From: Propionibacteriaceae bacterium
GTDB taxonomy: Bacteria; Actinomycetota; Actinomycetes; Propionibacteriales; Propionibacteriaceae
DNA length: 6,121 nucleotides
Assembly (NCBI GenBank): GCA_009781325.1
Contig: WQYJ01000129.1
Span: 1-6,121 of the forward strand
Direction: 5' to 3'
Part shown: positions 1 through 6,121 of the stretch, piece by piece
Layout of the letters: each line of letters opens with the position of its first letter
Numbering within the stretch: the first letter of the stretch is position 1
The notes under the pieces: generated by a model
Told to the model about the DNA's origin: nothing
The model's input: the letters and a program-made list of their open reading frames with translations, nothing else
Databases searched by the model: none
Translations under genes and position numbers: made by a program

Positions 1-866
1 ATGCGATCCAGGTTCCTGCGGATCCCGGTGAGATCATCGGCCCCGGTGACATCGTCATTCGTCCGCGTACAACATGGGGATGGCTGAATGCCTATGAGGT
101 GATCTGGACAGTGGCGATCATCGCTTTGCTGTCTTTGGTGCTGACTCCCTTGGCGGCATGGCTGATGGCGCGCCGCGCGGTTCATCCGCTGGCGGAGGCT
201 CTGCGTTTGCAGCGTCACTTCATCGCTGATGCCAGCCACGAGCTGCGTACTCCCTTAACAGCGTTATCATCACGGGTTCAGATCCTCCAGCGGCGCTTGG
301 ACAGCGGGAAGCCTGTTGATGATGTGGTGAGCCAGCTTCGCGACGACACTGCAAACATGGCCGGGGTTCTTGATGACATGCTGCTCATTGTGGAGGGTGA
401 ACCTTCACCGCATGGTTGGGATACCTCGCTGGCTGGGTGTCTGCGCCACAGTGTGACCTCTCTTGATTCTCTGGCTGAGCAGGCTAATGTCGGTGTCCGA
501 TTGCGGGTGATGTCTGATATGTCTGTCGCCGTACCCGAGGTCTCCCTGACCCGCGCTGTGGTCGCCATTGTCGACAATGCGATTCAGCACTCCCCCGAGG
601 ACACGACTGTTGAGGTTCATGCCGAAGCGATCGACAACAACGCTGTGATTCGGGTCACCGACCACGGCAGCGGCATCGAGGGGGTCAACCCTGACCGGAT
701 TTTCGAACGGTTCTCCCACGGCAAAGAAACAGGACGCAAGAGAAGCTTCGGTTTGGGTTTAGCTCTGGCTTCGGAAGTCGCTCACCGTTTCAACGGTGAT
801 ATCCGCGTGGAATCTACCTCCAGCAAAGGTACGACCTTCGCTCTGACTGTGCCGCTGGCACACTGA
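1..866 (+). CDS. Sensor histidine kinase, C-terminal part (5' end outside window)
   Basis: Membrane-bound sensor kinase of a two-component system; it should autophosphorylate on histidine and pass the phosphate to a response regulator not seen here. The frame is open from base 3 to the TGA at 864-866, so the gene starts left of the window. A GTG at 99 lies at the start of the last membrane helix and is unlikely to be the true start. In order: about 32 residues of probable extracytoplasmic domain (3-98), a hydrophobic helix (about 99-170), a short linker, the H-box ADASHELRTPL with phosphoacceptor His at 237-239, the N-box VDNAIQHSP (about 573-599), the G1 box VTDHGSGIE, the F-box IFERF and the G2 box FGLGLAL (about 747-767). 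All catalytic boxes look intact. Only about 22 residues separate the helix from the His, too few for a standard HAMP domain. The stimulus is unknown. It converges on the gyrase operon. Confidence 0.93.
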   Translation, partial: AIQVPADPGEIIGPGDIVIRPRTTWGWLNAYEVIWTVAIIALLSLVLTPLAAWLMARRAVHPLAEALRLQRHFIADASHELRTPLTALSSRVQILQRRLDSGKPVDDVVSQLRDDTANMAGVLDDMLLIVEGEPSPHGWDTSLAGCLRHSVTSLDSLAEQANVGVRLRVMSDMSVAVPEVSLTRAVVAIVDNAIQHSPEDTTVEVHAEAIDNNAVIRVTDHGSGIEGVNPDRIFERFSHGKETGRKRSFGLGLALASEVAHRFNGDIRVESTSSKGTTFALTVPLAH

Positions 867-875
867 GCGAAGGTC
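833..875. terminator. Candidate bidirectional terminator hairpin
   Basis: Perfect 11-bp outer arms (GACCTTCGCTC at 833-843, GAGCGAAGGTC at 865-875) enclose a small internal loop and a perfect 6-bp inner stem (TGTGCC at 848-853, GGCACA at 857-862) with a 3-base loop, GCT. The structure spans the stop codon of the histidine kinase and begins 28 bases past the stop of the converging DUF3566 gene, so it could end transcripts from both sides. Neither side has a clear U-tract: TGATAGTCGTT follows on the plus strand and GTACCTTTGC on the minus strand. It is therefore not a classical intrinsic terminator, although U-poor hairpins have been proposed as terminators in actinobacteria. The inverted repeat is read directly from the sequence; the terminator role is inferred from its position. 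Confidence 0.6.
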
Positions 876-902
876 TGATAGTCGTTGAAGATTCTTGGGT
901 GA

Positions 903-1547
903 TCAGTCTTCAGCCATCGTAACTTCGATGCCGCCCATAACGACCGCAGAGAGGTTGTAGAGGAAGGCGAAGATGGTGGCGAGAGCAGTAACGATGACAA
1001 CATTCACAGCGCCAACAAGGGCTGACAACGCAGTGGCGCGGGTGGTGTTGATGTAGTCCCTGATCTGGAACTGGTCAGTATCATTCGGAGATGCGAAAAT
1101 CTGTTTCACCGTCTCGTTGATCGCGTCATACAACCCAGTCAATTCAAGAACAGTGAAGACGACGAAGGTGGCGATGATCATCATGATCCAAGCCGCCACA
1201 CCAAAGAGCAGAGCTGTCTTCATCACCGACCAGGGATCAACGCGAGAGATGCGCAAGCGTGCGCGGCGCGTGGAACGGCTGGTCTTCGGCCGCGAGGACA
1301 CGCTCTTCACCTCGATCTTGGGCGTTCTGGCCTTGGCTGGTGGCATCGATGGGGTCCTCTCTGAAGTGAGCGGTCGGGAAACTGACTCTGTGGGATCAAT
1401 ATTGCTTCCCCCCAGCATTGGATTTGCGTCCTGCCTCATGCGATCTGCACGATTCTGGAAGCTCTGCGTGATGCGCACGCCGATGCCTCCGCCGGCCTCG
1501 TTCGGCTTGGTGGAATCCATCACACCAATCTGCTCACGATCAGCCAT
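903..1547 (-). CDS. DUF3566 membrane protein encoded downstream of gyrA
   Basis: A 214-residue protein of unknown function whose C-terminal half matches the actinobacterial DUF3566 family as I know it (compare Rv0007, also downstream of gyrA). Residues 1-95 look disordered and are rich in Ser, Pro, Arg and Lys. Residues 86-103 form a strongly basic stretch next to the first membrane helix (about 111-135), suggesting the N-terminus is cytoplasmic. A polar loop with a likely amphipathic segment (about 138-170) precedes a second helix (about 178-200), and the protein ends in the family-like tail YNLSAVVMGGIEVTMAED. No catalytic motif is visible. The ATG at 1547 is chosen because GAGGAG sits seven bases upstream; Met10 is an alternative without such a site. 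It is probably cotranscribed with gyrA, whose stop lies 72 bases upstream. A direct role with gyrase is not shown by the sequence. Confidence 0.88.
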   Translation of the reverse strand: MADREQIGVMDSTKPNEAGGGIGVRITQSFQNRADRMRQDANPMLGGSNIDPTESVSRPLTSERTPSMPPAKARTPKIEVKSVSSRPKTSRSTRRARLRISRVDPWSVMKTALLFGVAAWIMMIIATFVVFTVLELTGLYDAINETVKQIFASPNDTDQFQIRDYINTTRATALSALVGAVNVVIVTALATIFAFLYNLSAVVMGGIEVTMAED

Positions 1548-1554
1548 GGCTCAT

Positions 1555-1560
1555 CTCCTC
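1555..1560 (-). promoter_or_regulatory. Shine-Dalgarno site of the DUF3566 gene
   Basis: On the minus strand the bases read GAGGAG, followed by seven bases (ATGAGCC) and then the start ATG at 1545-1547. The ATG inside that spacer is out of frame with the gene. This is the strongest ribosome binding site in the window and fixes the start of the DUF3566 gene. It lies in a purine-rich run (1555-1569). Confidence 0.75.
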
Positions 1561-1572
1561 TTCCTTCTCCAC

Positions 1573-1589
1573 GCGGGATGCTTCCCCGC
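1573..1589 (-). other. Small hairpin between gyrA and the DUF3566 gene
   Basis: On the minus strand, GCGGG and CCCGC are perfect 5-bp arms around a 7-base loop (GAAGCAT). The structure sits 30 bases past the gyrA stop and 12 bases before the GAGGAG ribosome binding site of the next gene. It has no U-tract and is short, so it is a weak terminator candidate at best. It might tune read-through or mRNA processing between the two genes. The repeat is seen directly; any function is inference. Confidence 0.3.
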
Positions 1590-1619
1590 CATATAAATCC
1601 GCGTAAATAGTTTTGCTCG

Positions 1620-4286
1620 TCATGACTCTACCTGATTGGGACCAGTATCGTCTTGTTCGTTCACTGGGGTAACACCTGCTTGGGGGTTGTCATCGGCTGA
1701 ATTTTCGATCTCATCTTCACCATTTGAACCGTCTTCTGGGTAGAGAGCGATGGCAGCAACTTGGTCTTCTCCGCGCAAGCCAACGAACTTCACACCCATG
1801 GTGTCTCGGCCCTTCACAGCCACATCAGCCACAGAAGCCCGGATAATCTGACCGGAGGTCTTGATAGCGATTACCTCATCGGTTTCCCCAACGATCAAGC
1901 CGCCCACGAGCTGGCCTCTGTCTTCGTTGAGTTTCATCGCCTTGATTCCCAAACCGCCTCGTCCTTGTTCGCGATACTCGGCGACTGTCGTACGCTTGGC
2001 GAAACCTCCATCAGTAACGGTGAAGACGAACCTGTCTTCTTCGCCGGTGCCAACACGGATCACTGCCATCGAGAGCAGGGAATCTCCGCTGCGGAATCTC
2101 ATGCCGGTCACACCTGAGGTTGCTCGGCCCATGGGACGCAATTGTTCATCATCGGCATGGAAGCGAATAGCCTGGCCCTTGCGTGAGATCAGCAGAACAT
2201 CATCGGACGCGTCGCACAGGGCGGCACCGATCAGTTCGTCGTCCTCATCGCGGAAGTTCACCGCAATCAAACCAGTCTGACGAGCGGAATCGTACTGACT
2301 GAGTTCGGTCTTCTTCACCAAACCTCGCCGTGTAGCCAGCAGGAGGTATTGGGCGTCTTGATAGCTCGCCAGAGTCAGAACCTGGGCGATCTTCTCGTCA
2401 GGTGCGAAGCTCAGCAAACCGGCGACATGGCCGCCCTTAGCCTCACGTCCGCCTTCTGGTAACTGCCAGACGCGCGTACGGTAGACCCGGCCCTTCGTGG
2501 TGAAGAAGAGCAGCCACTCGTGGGAATTCGTCGAGAACAGGTGAGCGACCTCATCATCGGCACGCAGAGTTGCACCCTTAACGCCCTTGCCGCCGCGCTT
2601 TTGGAGACGATACATATCGGCTTTGGTGCGCTTGGCGTACCCGCCGTGAGTGATGGTCACAACGACGTCTTCGCGGGCGATGAGGTCTTCTTCGGAGAGA
2701 TCACCGTCAGCGGAGATGATGCGCGTACGGCGCTCGTCGCCGTACTTGTCGACGATCTCTTTGAGTTCTGAGCCGATGATTTCGCGCTGGCGGGTTGGGG
2801 AGGCCAGAATGTCTCGCAGATCAGCGATGACGCGCTCGAGTTCAGCGAGGCGGTCGATGATGCGCTGGCGCTCCATGGCAGCCAGGCGCCTCCACTGCAG
2901 ATCGAGGATGGCGGTGGCTTGATCCTCGTCGATGTGGCGTTCGGTGTTGGTTGCCGGGTCGAGATAGGTGAGCAGATCCATCAGGCCCTGCTTGGCGATC
3001 TCGGCGTCCCTGGAACCGCGGATCAGCGCGATGACTGCATCGAGTTGGTCGAGTGCTGCGACGTAGCCGCGCCAGATGTGTGCGTTCTTCTCTGCTTGGG
3101 CGATCCGGAAGCGGGTGCGGCGCTGGATCACGTCGATCTGATGCCTGACCCAGTAGGAGATGAACTGGTCGAGGCGCAGAGTACGCGGCACTGAGTCGAC
3201 CAGGGCGAGCATATTGCAGCCGAAGGTGTCCTGGAGCGGGGTGTGTTTGTAGAGGTTGTTCATCACCACGCGGGGCTGGGCGTCGCGTTTGAGCTGGATG
3301 ACTAAGCGCTGACCTGTGCGGGCTGAGGTGTCGTCGCGGATGTCGGCGATGCCTGTGATCTTCCCGGCATTGACTAGTTCTGCGATCTTGACGGCGAGGT
3401 TGTCGGGGTTGCACATGTACGGCAGTTCGGTGATCACCAGGTTGGTGCGGTTGTGCTCCTCTTCGACCTCCATGACTGCTCTCATGGTGACTAGGCCGCG
3501 GCCCGTACGATAGGCGTCTTCGATTCCTTTACGTCCGACGATGAGTGCGCCGCCGGGGAAGTCTGGGCCTTTGATGCGTGCCATGGCAGCATCGAGGAGT
3601 TCTTCGGTGGTGGCTTCGGGGTTGGCGAGATACCACTGGATGGCTTCGTTGACTTCGCGAAGGTTGTGGGTGGGGATGTTGGTGGCCATACCAACAGCGA
3701 TGCCCGTACTGCCATTGACAAGCAGATTCGGGAAACGCGAGGGCAGGACAACAGGCTCAGTCTCGCGGTTATCGTAGTTGGGCTGGAAGTCCACGGTGTC
3801 TTCAGTGATGTCGCGGACCATCTCCATGGCGAGCGGGGCCATCTTGCACTCGGTGTATCGCATGGCGGCTGCGCGGTCGTTACCAGCGGACCCGAAGTTA
3901 CCTTGGCCGCTGACCAGCGGTGCGCGCATGACCCAGGGCTGGGCGAGGCGTACCAGAGTGTCATAGATCGCGGTGTCGCCGTGGGGGTGATACAGACCCA
4001 TGACCTCACCGACGACGCGGGAGCACTTCGACCATCCGCGGTCAGGACGGAAACCACCGTCGTACATGGCGTAGATCACGCGGCGATGCACAGGCTTGAG
4101 GCCGTCGCGTACATCCGGCAGCGCGCGCCCGATAATCACCGACATGGCGTAGTCAAGGTAGGAGCGCTGAATCTCGGTATTCAGGTCGATCGGCTCGGTT
4201 TTGCCGGTGAGCGCATTCGCCGAGAGCCCCTGCTCTTCTGCGGGGGTTTCCTCCGGTTGGTCGAGGTCCATAGGATCGAGGGCCAT
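1620..4286 (-). CDS. gyrA: DNA gyrase subunit A
   Basis: Cleaves and rejoins the gate DNA segment in the A2B2 gyrase, which introduces negative supercoils in the cytoplasm. The 888-residue protein is complete. Family features in order: RSYLDYAMSVIIGRALPDVRDG (41-62), the winged-helix region with HPHGDTAIYD (100-109), the catalytic pair Arg143-Tyr144 in AAMRYTE, the tower and coiled-coil regions (about 175-530), and a six-bladed DNA-wrapping domain (about 540-840) with a canonical GyrA box QKRGGKG at 562-568. A further blade carries QGRGG near 774. An acidic tail (about 850-888) follows. Relative to E. coli numbering the offset near the active site is +22, so Thr105 corresponds to Ser83 and Asp109 to Asp87. 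The ATG at 4286 follows gyrB by 24 bases with only a weak purine-rich binding site (AAGAAAGAAG); Met6 is a less supported alternative. It is probably translated with gyrB as an operon. Confidence 0.98.
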   Translation of the reverse strand: MALDPMDLDQPEETPAEEQGLSANALTGKTEPIDLNTEIQRSYLDYAMSVIIGRALPDVRDGLKPVHRRVIYAMYDGGFRPDRGWSKCSRVVGEVMGLYHPHGDTAIYDTLVRLAQPWVMRAPLVSGQGNFGSAGNDRAAAMRYTECKMAPLAMEMVRDITEDTVDFQPNYDNRETEPVVLPSRFPNLLVNGSTGIAVGMATNIPTHNLREVNEAIQWYLANPEATTEELLDAAMARIKGPDFPGGALIVGRKGIEDAYRTGRGLVTMRAVMEVEEEHNRTNLVITELPYMCNPDNLAVKIAELVNAGKITGIADIRDDTSARTGQRLVIQLKRDAQPRVVMNNLYKHTPLQDTFGCNMLALVDSVPRTLRLDQFISYWVRHQIDVIQRRTRFRIAQAEKNAHIWRGYVAALDQLDAVIALIRGSRDAEIAKQGLMDLLTYLDPATNTERHIDEDQATAILDLQWRRLAAMERQRIIDRLAELERVIADLRDILASPTRQREIIGSELKEIVDKYGDERRTRIISADGDLSEEDLIAREDVVVTITHGGYAKRTKADMYRLQKRGGKGVKGATLRADDEVAHLFSTNSHEWLLFFTTKGRVYRTRVWQLPEGGREAKGGHVAGLLSFAPDEKIAQVLTLASYQDAQYLLLATRRGLVKKTELSQYDSARQTGLIAVNFRDEDDELIGAALCDASDDVLLISRKGQAIRFHADDEQLRPMGRATSGVTGMRFRSGDSLLSMAVIRVGTGEEDRFVFTVTDGGFAKRTTVAEYREQGRGGLGIKAMKLNEDRGQLVGGLIVGETDEVIAIKTSGQIIRASVADVAVKGRDTMGVKFVGLRGEDQVAAIALYPEDGSNGEDEIENSADDNPQAGVTPVNEQDDTGPNQVES

Positions 4287-4290
4287 TGAT

Positions 4291-4300
4291 GCTTCTTTCT
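4291..4300 (-). promoter_or_regulatory. Weak ribosome binding site of gyrA
   Basis: The 24-base gap after the gyrB stop contains only AGAAAGAAGC-like purines on the minus strand just before the gyrA ATG, without a clear GGAGG core. Initiation may partly depend on ribosomes finishing gyrB (translational coupling), which would help keep the two subunits balanced. The weak match is seen directly; the coupling is inferred. Confidence 0.4.
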
Positions 4301-4310
4301 TGGATGGGGA

Positions 4311-6121
4311 TCAGATGTCGAGGAAACGTACGTCCTTGGCGTTGCGCTGAATGAAGGCGCGGCGCTGATCGACGTCTTCTCCCATGAGGATGGAGAACAT
4401 ATCGGAGGCGGCTGCGGCATCATCGAGGGTGATCTGCAGCAGCGTGCGGCGTTCGGGGTCCATGGTGGTTTCCCACAGGTCGGCGGCATCCATCTCACCC
4501 AGACCTTTATAGCGCTGGATGGGATTGACCTGAGGGAGCTTCTTTCCGCTGGCGATGCCCTTGTCGCGTATGTTGTCGCGCTCATCGTCGTTGTAGGCCA
4601 GTTCGTGTGGAGAGTTCGTCCATCTGATTCTGTAGAGCGGAGGCTGGGCGAGGTACACATTGCCTGCGTCAATCAGCGGCTTCATGAATCTGAAAAGCAG
4701 GGTGAGCAGCAGCGTACGGATATGTGCGCCGTCGACGTCAGCGTCAGCCATGAGGACGATCTTGTGGTATCTCAGGCGGTCGGGATCGAATTCTTGGTGG
4801 ACGCCTGTGCCTAGGGCATTGATGATTGCCTCGACTTCTTTATTGGCCAGGATTCTCTCCATGGTGGCCTTCTCGATGTTGAGGATCTTGCCGCGCAGAG
4901 GGAGGATGGCTTGGATCTTCGGGTCGCGTCCGCCCTTGGCAGAGCCGCCTGCGGAGTCACCCTCGACGATGAAGATTTCGCACTCTTCAGGGTTATTGGA
5001 CTGGCAGTCGGCGAGCTTGCCGGGCAGTGACCCCCCGCCGAGAAGCCCTTTGCGGGAGCGGGCCAGGTCGCGGGCCTTGCGGGCTGCAATGCGCGCTGAT
5101 GCTGCGGCTTGGGCTTTGCGGATGATCTCGCGTCCCTCATTGGGGTTCTGCTCGAACCAGTCTCCGAGGCGGTCATTGACGACCTTTTGTACGAAGGATC
5201 GGGCTTCGGTATTGCCGAGCTTGGTTTTGGTTTGGCCTTCGAATTGGGGGTTGGACAGCTTGATCGACAGGATCGCTGTGAGGCCTTCGCGGATATCCTC
5301 ACCGGAGACGCGGTCTTCCTTCTTCTTGACTAGGCCCCAGGTTTCACCCCATTTGTTGACGGTGTTGGTGAGGGCTGCTCGGAAGCCTTCTTCGTGGGTG
5401 CCACCCTCGTGGGTGTTGATCGTATTGGCGAAGGTGTGGACTGATTCGGCGTACCCGCCTGCCCACTGCATCGCTAGTTCGAGGCTCATGTTGGCTTCAG
5501 CGTTGTGGGCTTCGACATCGATGATCGTGGGATGGATGACATCCTTGGAGCCGACCAGATAGGTGACGTAATCGATCAGGCCGCGGTCGTACCTGAAGAT
5601 CGCCGCGACCTGCGTACCATCTTCGTCGAGGTGATCCTTGCGCTCGTCGGTGATTGAGATTTTTAAGCCCTTGTTGAGGAAGGACATTTCCCTGAAGCGG
5701 GTAGCCAAGGTTTCGAAGGAGAAGGTCGTGATCTCGAAGATCTCCTTGGAGGGGTAGAACTCGATGCAGGTTCCGGTTTGGTCGGTGGGTTCGAGGCGTT
5801 CGAGTTCGCCGTCGGGTTCACCGAGGGTGAAGGACTGGCGCCAGGTGTAGCCGTCTCTCTTCACTGTGGCGATCAGGGTGGAGGACAAGGCATTGACCAC
5901 CGAGACACCCACGCCATGCAGACCGCCGGAGACTTTGTAGCCAGAGCCGGAGAACTTGCCGCCCGCGTGAAGTTTGGTCAGTGCAACGGTCATGGCTGAG
6001 ATGCGCTCGATGGGATGTTCTGAGACGGGGATACCGCGGCCGTTGTCGACCACGCGGATTCCCCCGGAGTGGAGGATGCGGACATCGATAGTGTCGCAGT
6101 ATCCGGCTAGGGCCTCATCTA
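4311..6121 (-). CDS. gyrB: DNA gyrase subunit B (N-terminal end outside window)
   Basis: ATPase subunit of DNA gyrase; it binds ATP, clamps the transported DNA segment and supplies the TOPRIM metal site. The frame stays open to the right edge, and 602 complete codons are visible. The first full residue aligns with Asp49 of E. coli GyrB (DEALAGYCD), so the catalytic Glu42 and Asn46 equivalents lie just outside. Visible motifs: VVDNGRGIP near 6050 (Asp73 and Arg76 equivalents), the ATP-lid motif YKVSGGLHGVGVSVVNAL, an Arg in TWRQSF matching the aminocoumarin contact Arg136, NTHEGGTH and QTKTKLG of the transducer domain (Lys337 equivalent), the TOPRIM motifs EGDSAGG (Glu codon 4962-4964) and DADVDG (Asp codons 4743-4745 and 4737-4739), QRYKGLGEM, and the tail FIQRNAKDVRFLDI. 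The large insertion of gamma-proteobacterial GyrB is absent. Full length is probably about 650-680 residues. It is the first gene of the gyrase operon visible here. Confidence 0.98.
   Translation of the reverse strand, partial: DEALAGYCDTIDVRILHSGGIRVVDNGRGIPVSEHPIERISAMTVALTKLHAGGKFSGSGYKVSGGLHGVGVSVVNALSSTLIATVKRDGYTWRQSFTLGEPDGELERLEPTDQTGTCIEFYPSKEIFEITTFSFETLATRFREMSFLNKGLKISITDERKDHLDEDGTQVAAIFRYDRGLIDYVTYLVGSKDVIHPTIIDVEAHNAEANMSLELAMQWAGGYAESVHTFANTINTHEGGTHEEGFRAALTNTVNKWGETWGLVKKKEDRVSGEDIREGLTAILSIKLSNPQFEGQTKTKLGNTEARSFVQKVVNDRLGDWFEQNPNEGREIIRKAQAAASARIAARKARDLARSRKGLLGGGSLPGKLADCQSNNPEECEIFIVEGDSAGGSAKGGRDPKIQAILPLRGKILNIEKATMERILANKEVEAIINALGTGVHQEFDPDRLRYHKIVLMADADVDGAHIRTLLLTLLFRFMKPLIDAGNVYLAQPPLYRIRWTNSPHELAYNDDERDNIRDKGIASGKKLPQVNPIQRYKGLGEMDAADLWETTMDPERRTLLQITLDDAAAASDMFSILMGEDVDQRRAFIQRNAKDVRFLDI

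Noticed and set aside
886..912. Stem TGAAGAT/GTCTTCA around the DUF3566 stop codon
   Set aside because: It needs a G-U end pair and has a 13-base loop. It is AT-rich and much weaker than the neighbouring 833-875 hairpin.
782..1003. Minus-strand open frame of 73 codons running from the DUF3566 tail into the kinase
   Set aside because: It overlaps two well-supported genes, has no recognisable domain, and its residues look like a frame shadow.
1117..1596. Plus-strand open frame of 159 codons opposite the DUF3566 gene
   Set aside because: It is the antisense of a gene with a good ribosome site and a recognisable family. It has no recognisable domain and only reflects codon bias.
1590..1619. AT-rich stretch after gyrA (TTTATAT on the minus strand) as a promoter for the DUF3566 gene
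   Set aside because: TATATG is a poor -10 match, and no -35 element sits at a suitable distance.
1989..4718. Six copies of the palindrome CGTACG (1989, 2475, 2724, 3504, 4327, 4713)
   Set aside because: They fall inside gyrA and gyrB codons, with irregular spacing and no shared flanks. The excess over chance is modest and most likely reflects Val-Arg and Arg-Thr codon choice.
4660..5562. Long plus-strand open frame opposite gyrB (300 codons), and similar frames opposite gyrA
   Set aside because: They lie antisense to strongly conserved gyrase codons. Their predicted proteins are low-complexity, Ser/Arg-rich sequences with no recognisable domain.
1..6121. CRISPR arrays, insertion sequences, prophage parts, tRNA or rRNA genes, DnaA-box clusters
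   Set aside because: No spaced direct repeats, transposase motifs, cloverleaf sequences or DnaA-box clusters were found on reading. The window is core housekeeping DNA plus one sensor kinase.

Overview
This window looks like a conserved chromosomal segment of an actinobacterium (Actinomycetota). The main evidence is the gene order gyrB-gyrA-DUF3566, which is a hallmark of that phylum (Mycobacterium tuberculosis Rv0005-Rv0006-Rv0007 has the same order). The DNA is moderately high in GC. GyrB lacks the large C-terminal insertion of the gamma-proteobacterial enzyme. The GyrA stretch around the active site (WVMRAPLVSGQGNFGS, then AAMRYTECKMAPLAMEM) recalls Propionibacteriales-type sequences, but that finer placement is only an impression from memory.

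Layout from left to right: (1) 1-866, plus strand, the C-terminal part of a sensor histidine kinase. It runs in from the left edge and shows the last membrane helix, the phosphoacceptor helix and the ATPase domain. (2) 833-875, a long imperfect hairpin across the kinase stop codon, the best candidate for a shared terminator between converging genes. (3) 903-1547, minus strand, a DUF3566 membrane protein with a long charged N-terminal tail. (4) 1620-4286, minus strand, complete gyrA. (5) 4311-6121, minus strand, gyrB, whose N-terminal end lies beyond the right edge. No gene-free stretch exceeds about 75 bases.

The three minus-strand genes appear to form one operon read from right to left. GyrB supplies ATP hydrolysis and the TOPRIM metal site, GyrA supplies the DNA-cleaving tyrosine and the DNA-wrapping domain, and together they form the A2B2 DNA gyrase. 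The role of the DUF3566 protein is unknown. The gyrB-gyrA gap is 24 bases and the gyrA-DUF3566 gap is 72 bases. The histidine kinase converges on this operon with 36 bases between the two stop codons and is probably functionally unrelated to it.

I did not find an undescribed system here. The most interesting non-coding signal is the 833-875 hairpin. Smaller points are the shared reading frame of gyrB and gyrA across a single UGA, the short non-HAMP linker in the kinase, and a threonine at the main quinolone-contact position of GyrA.
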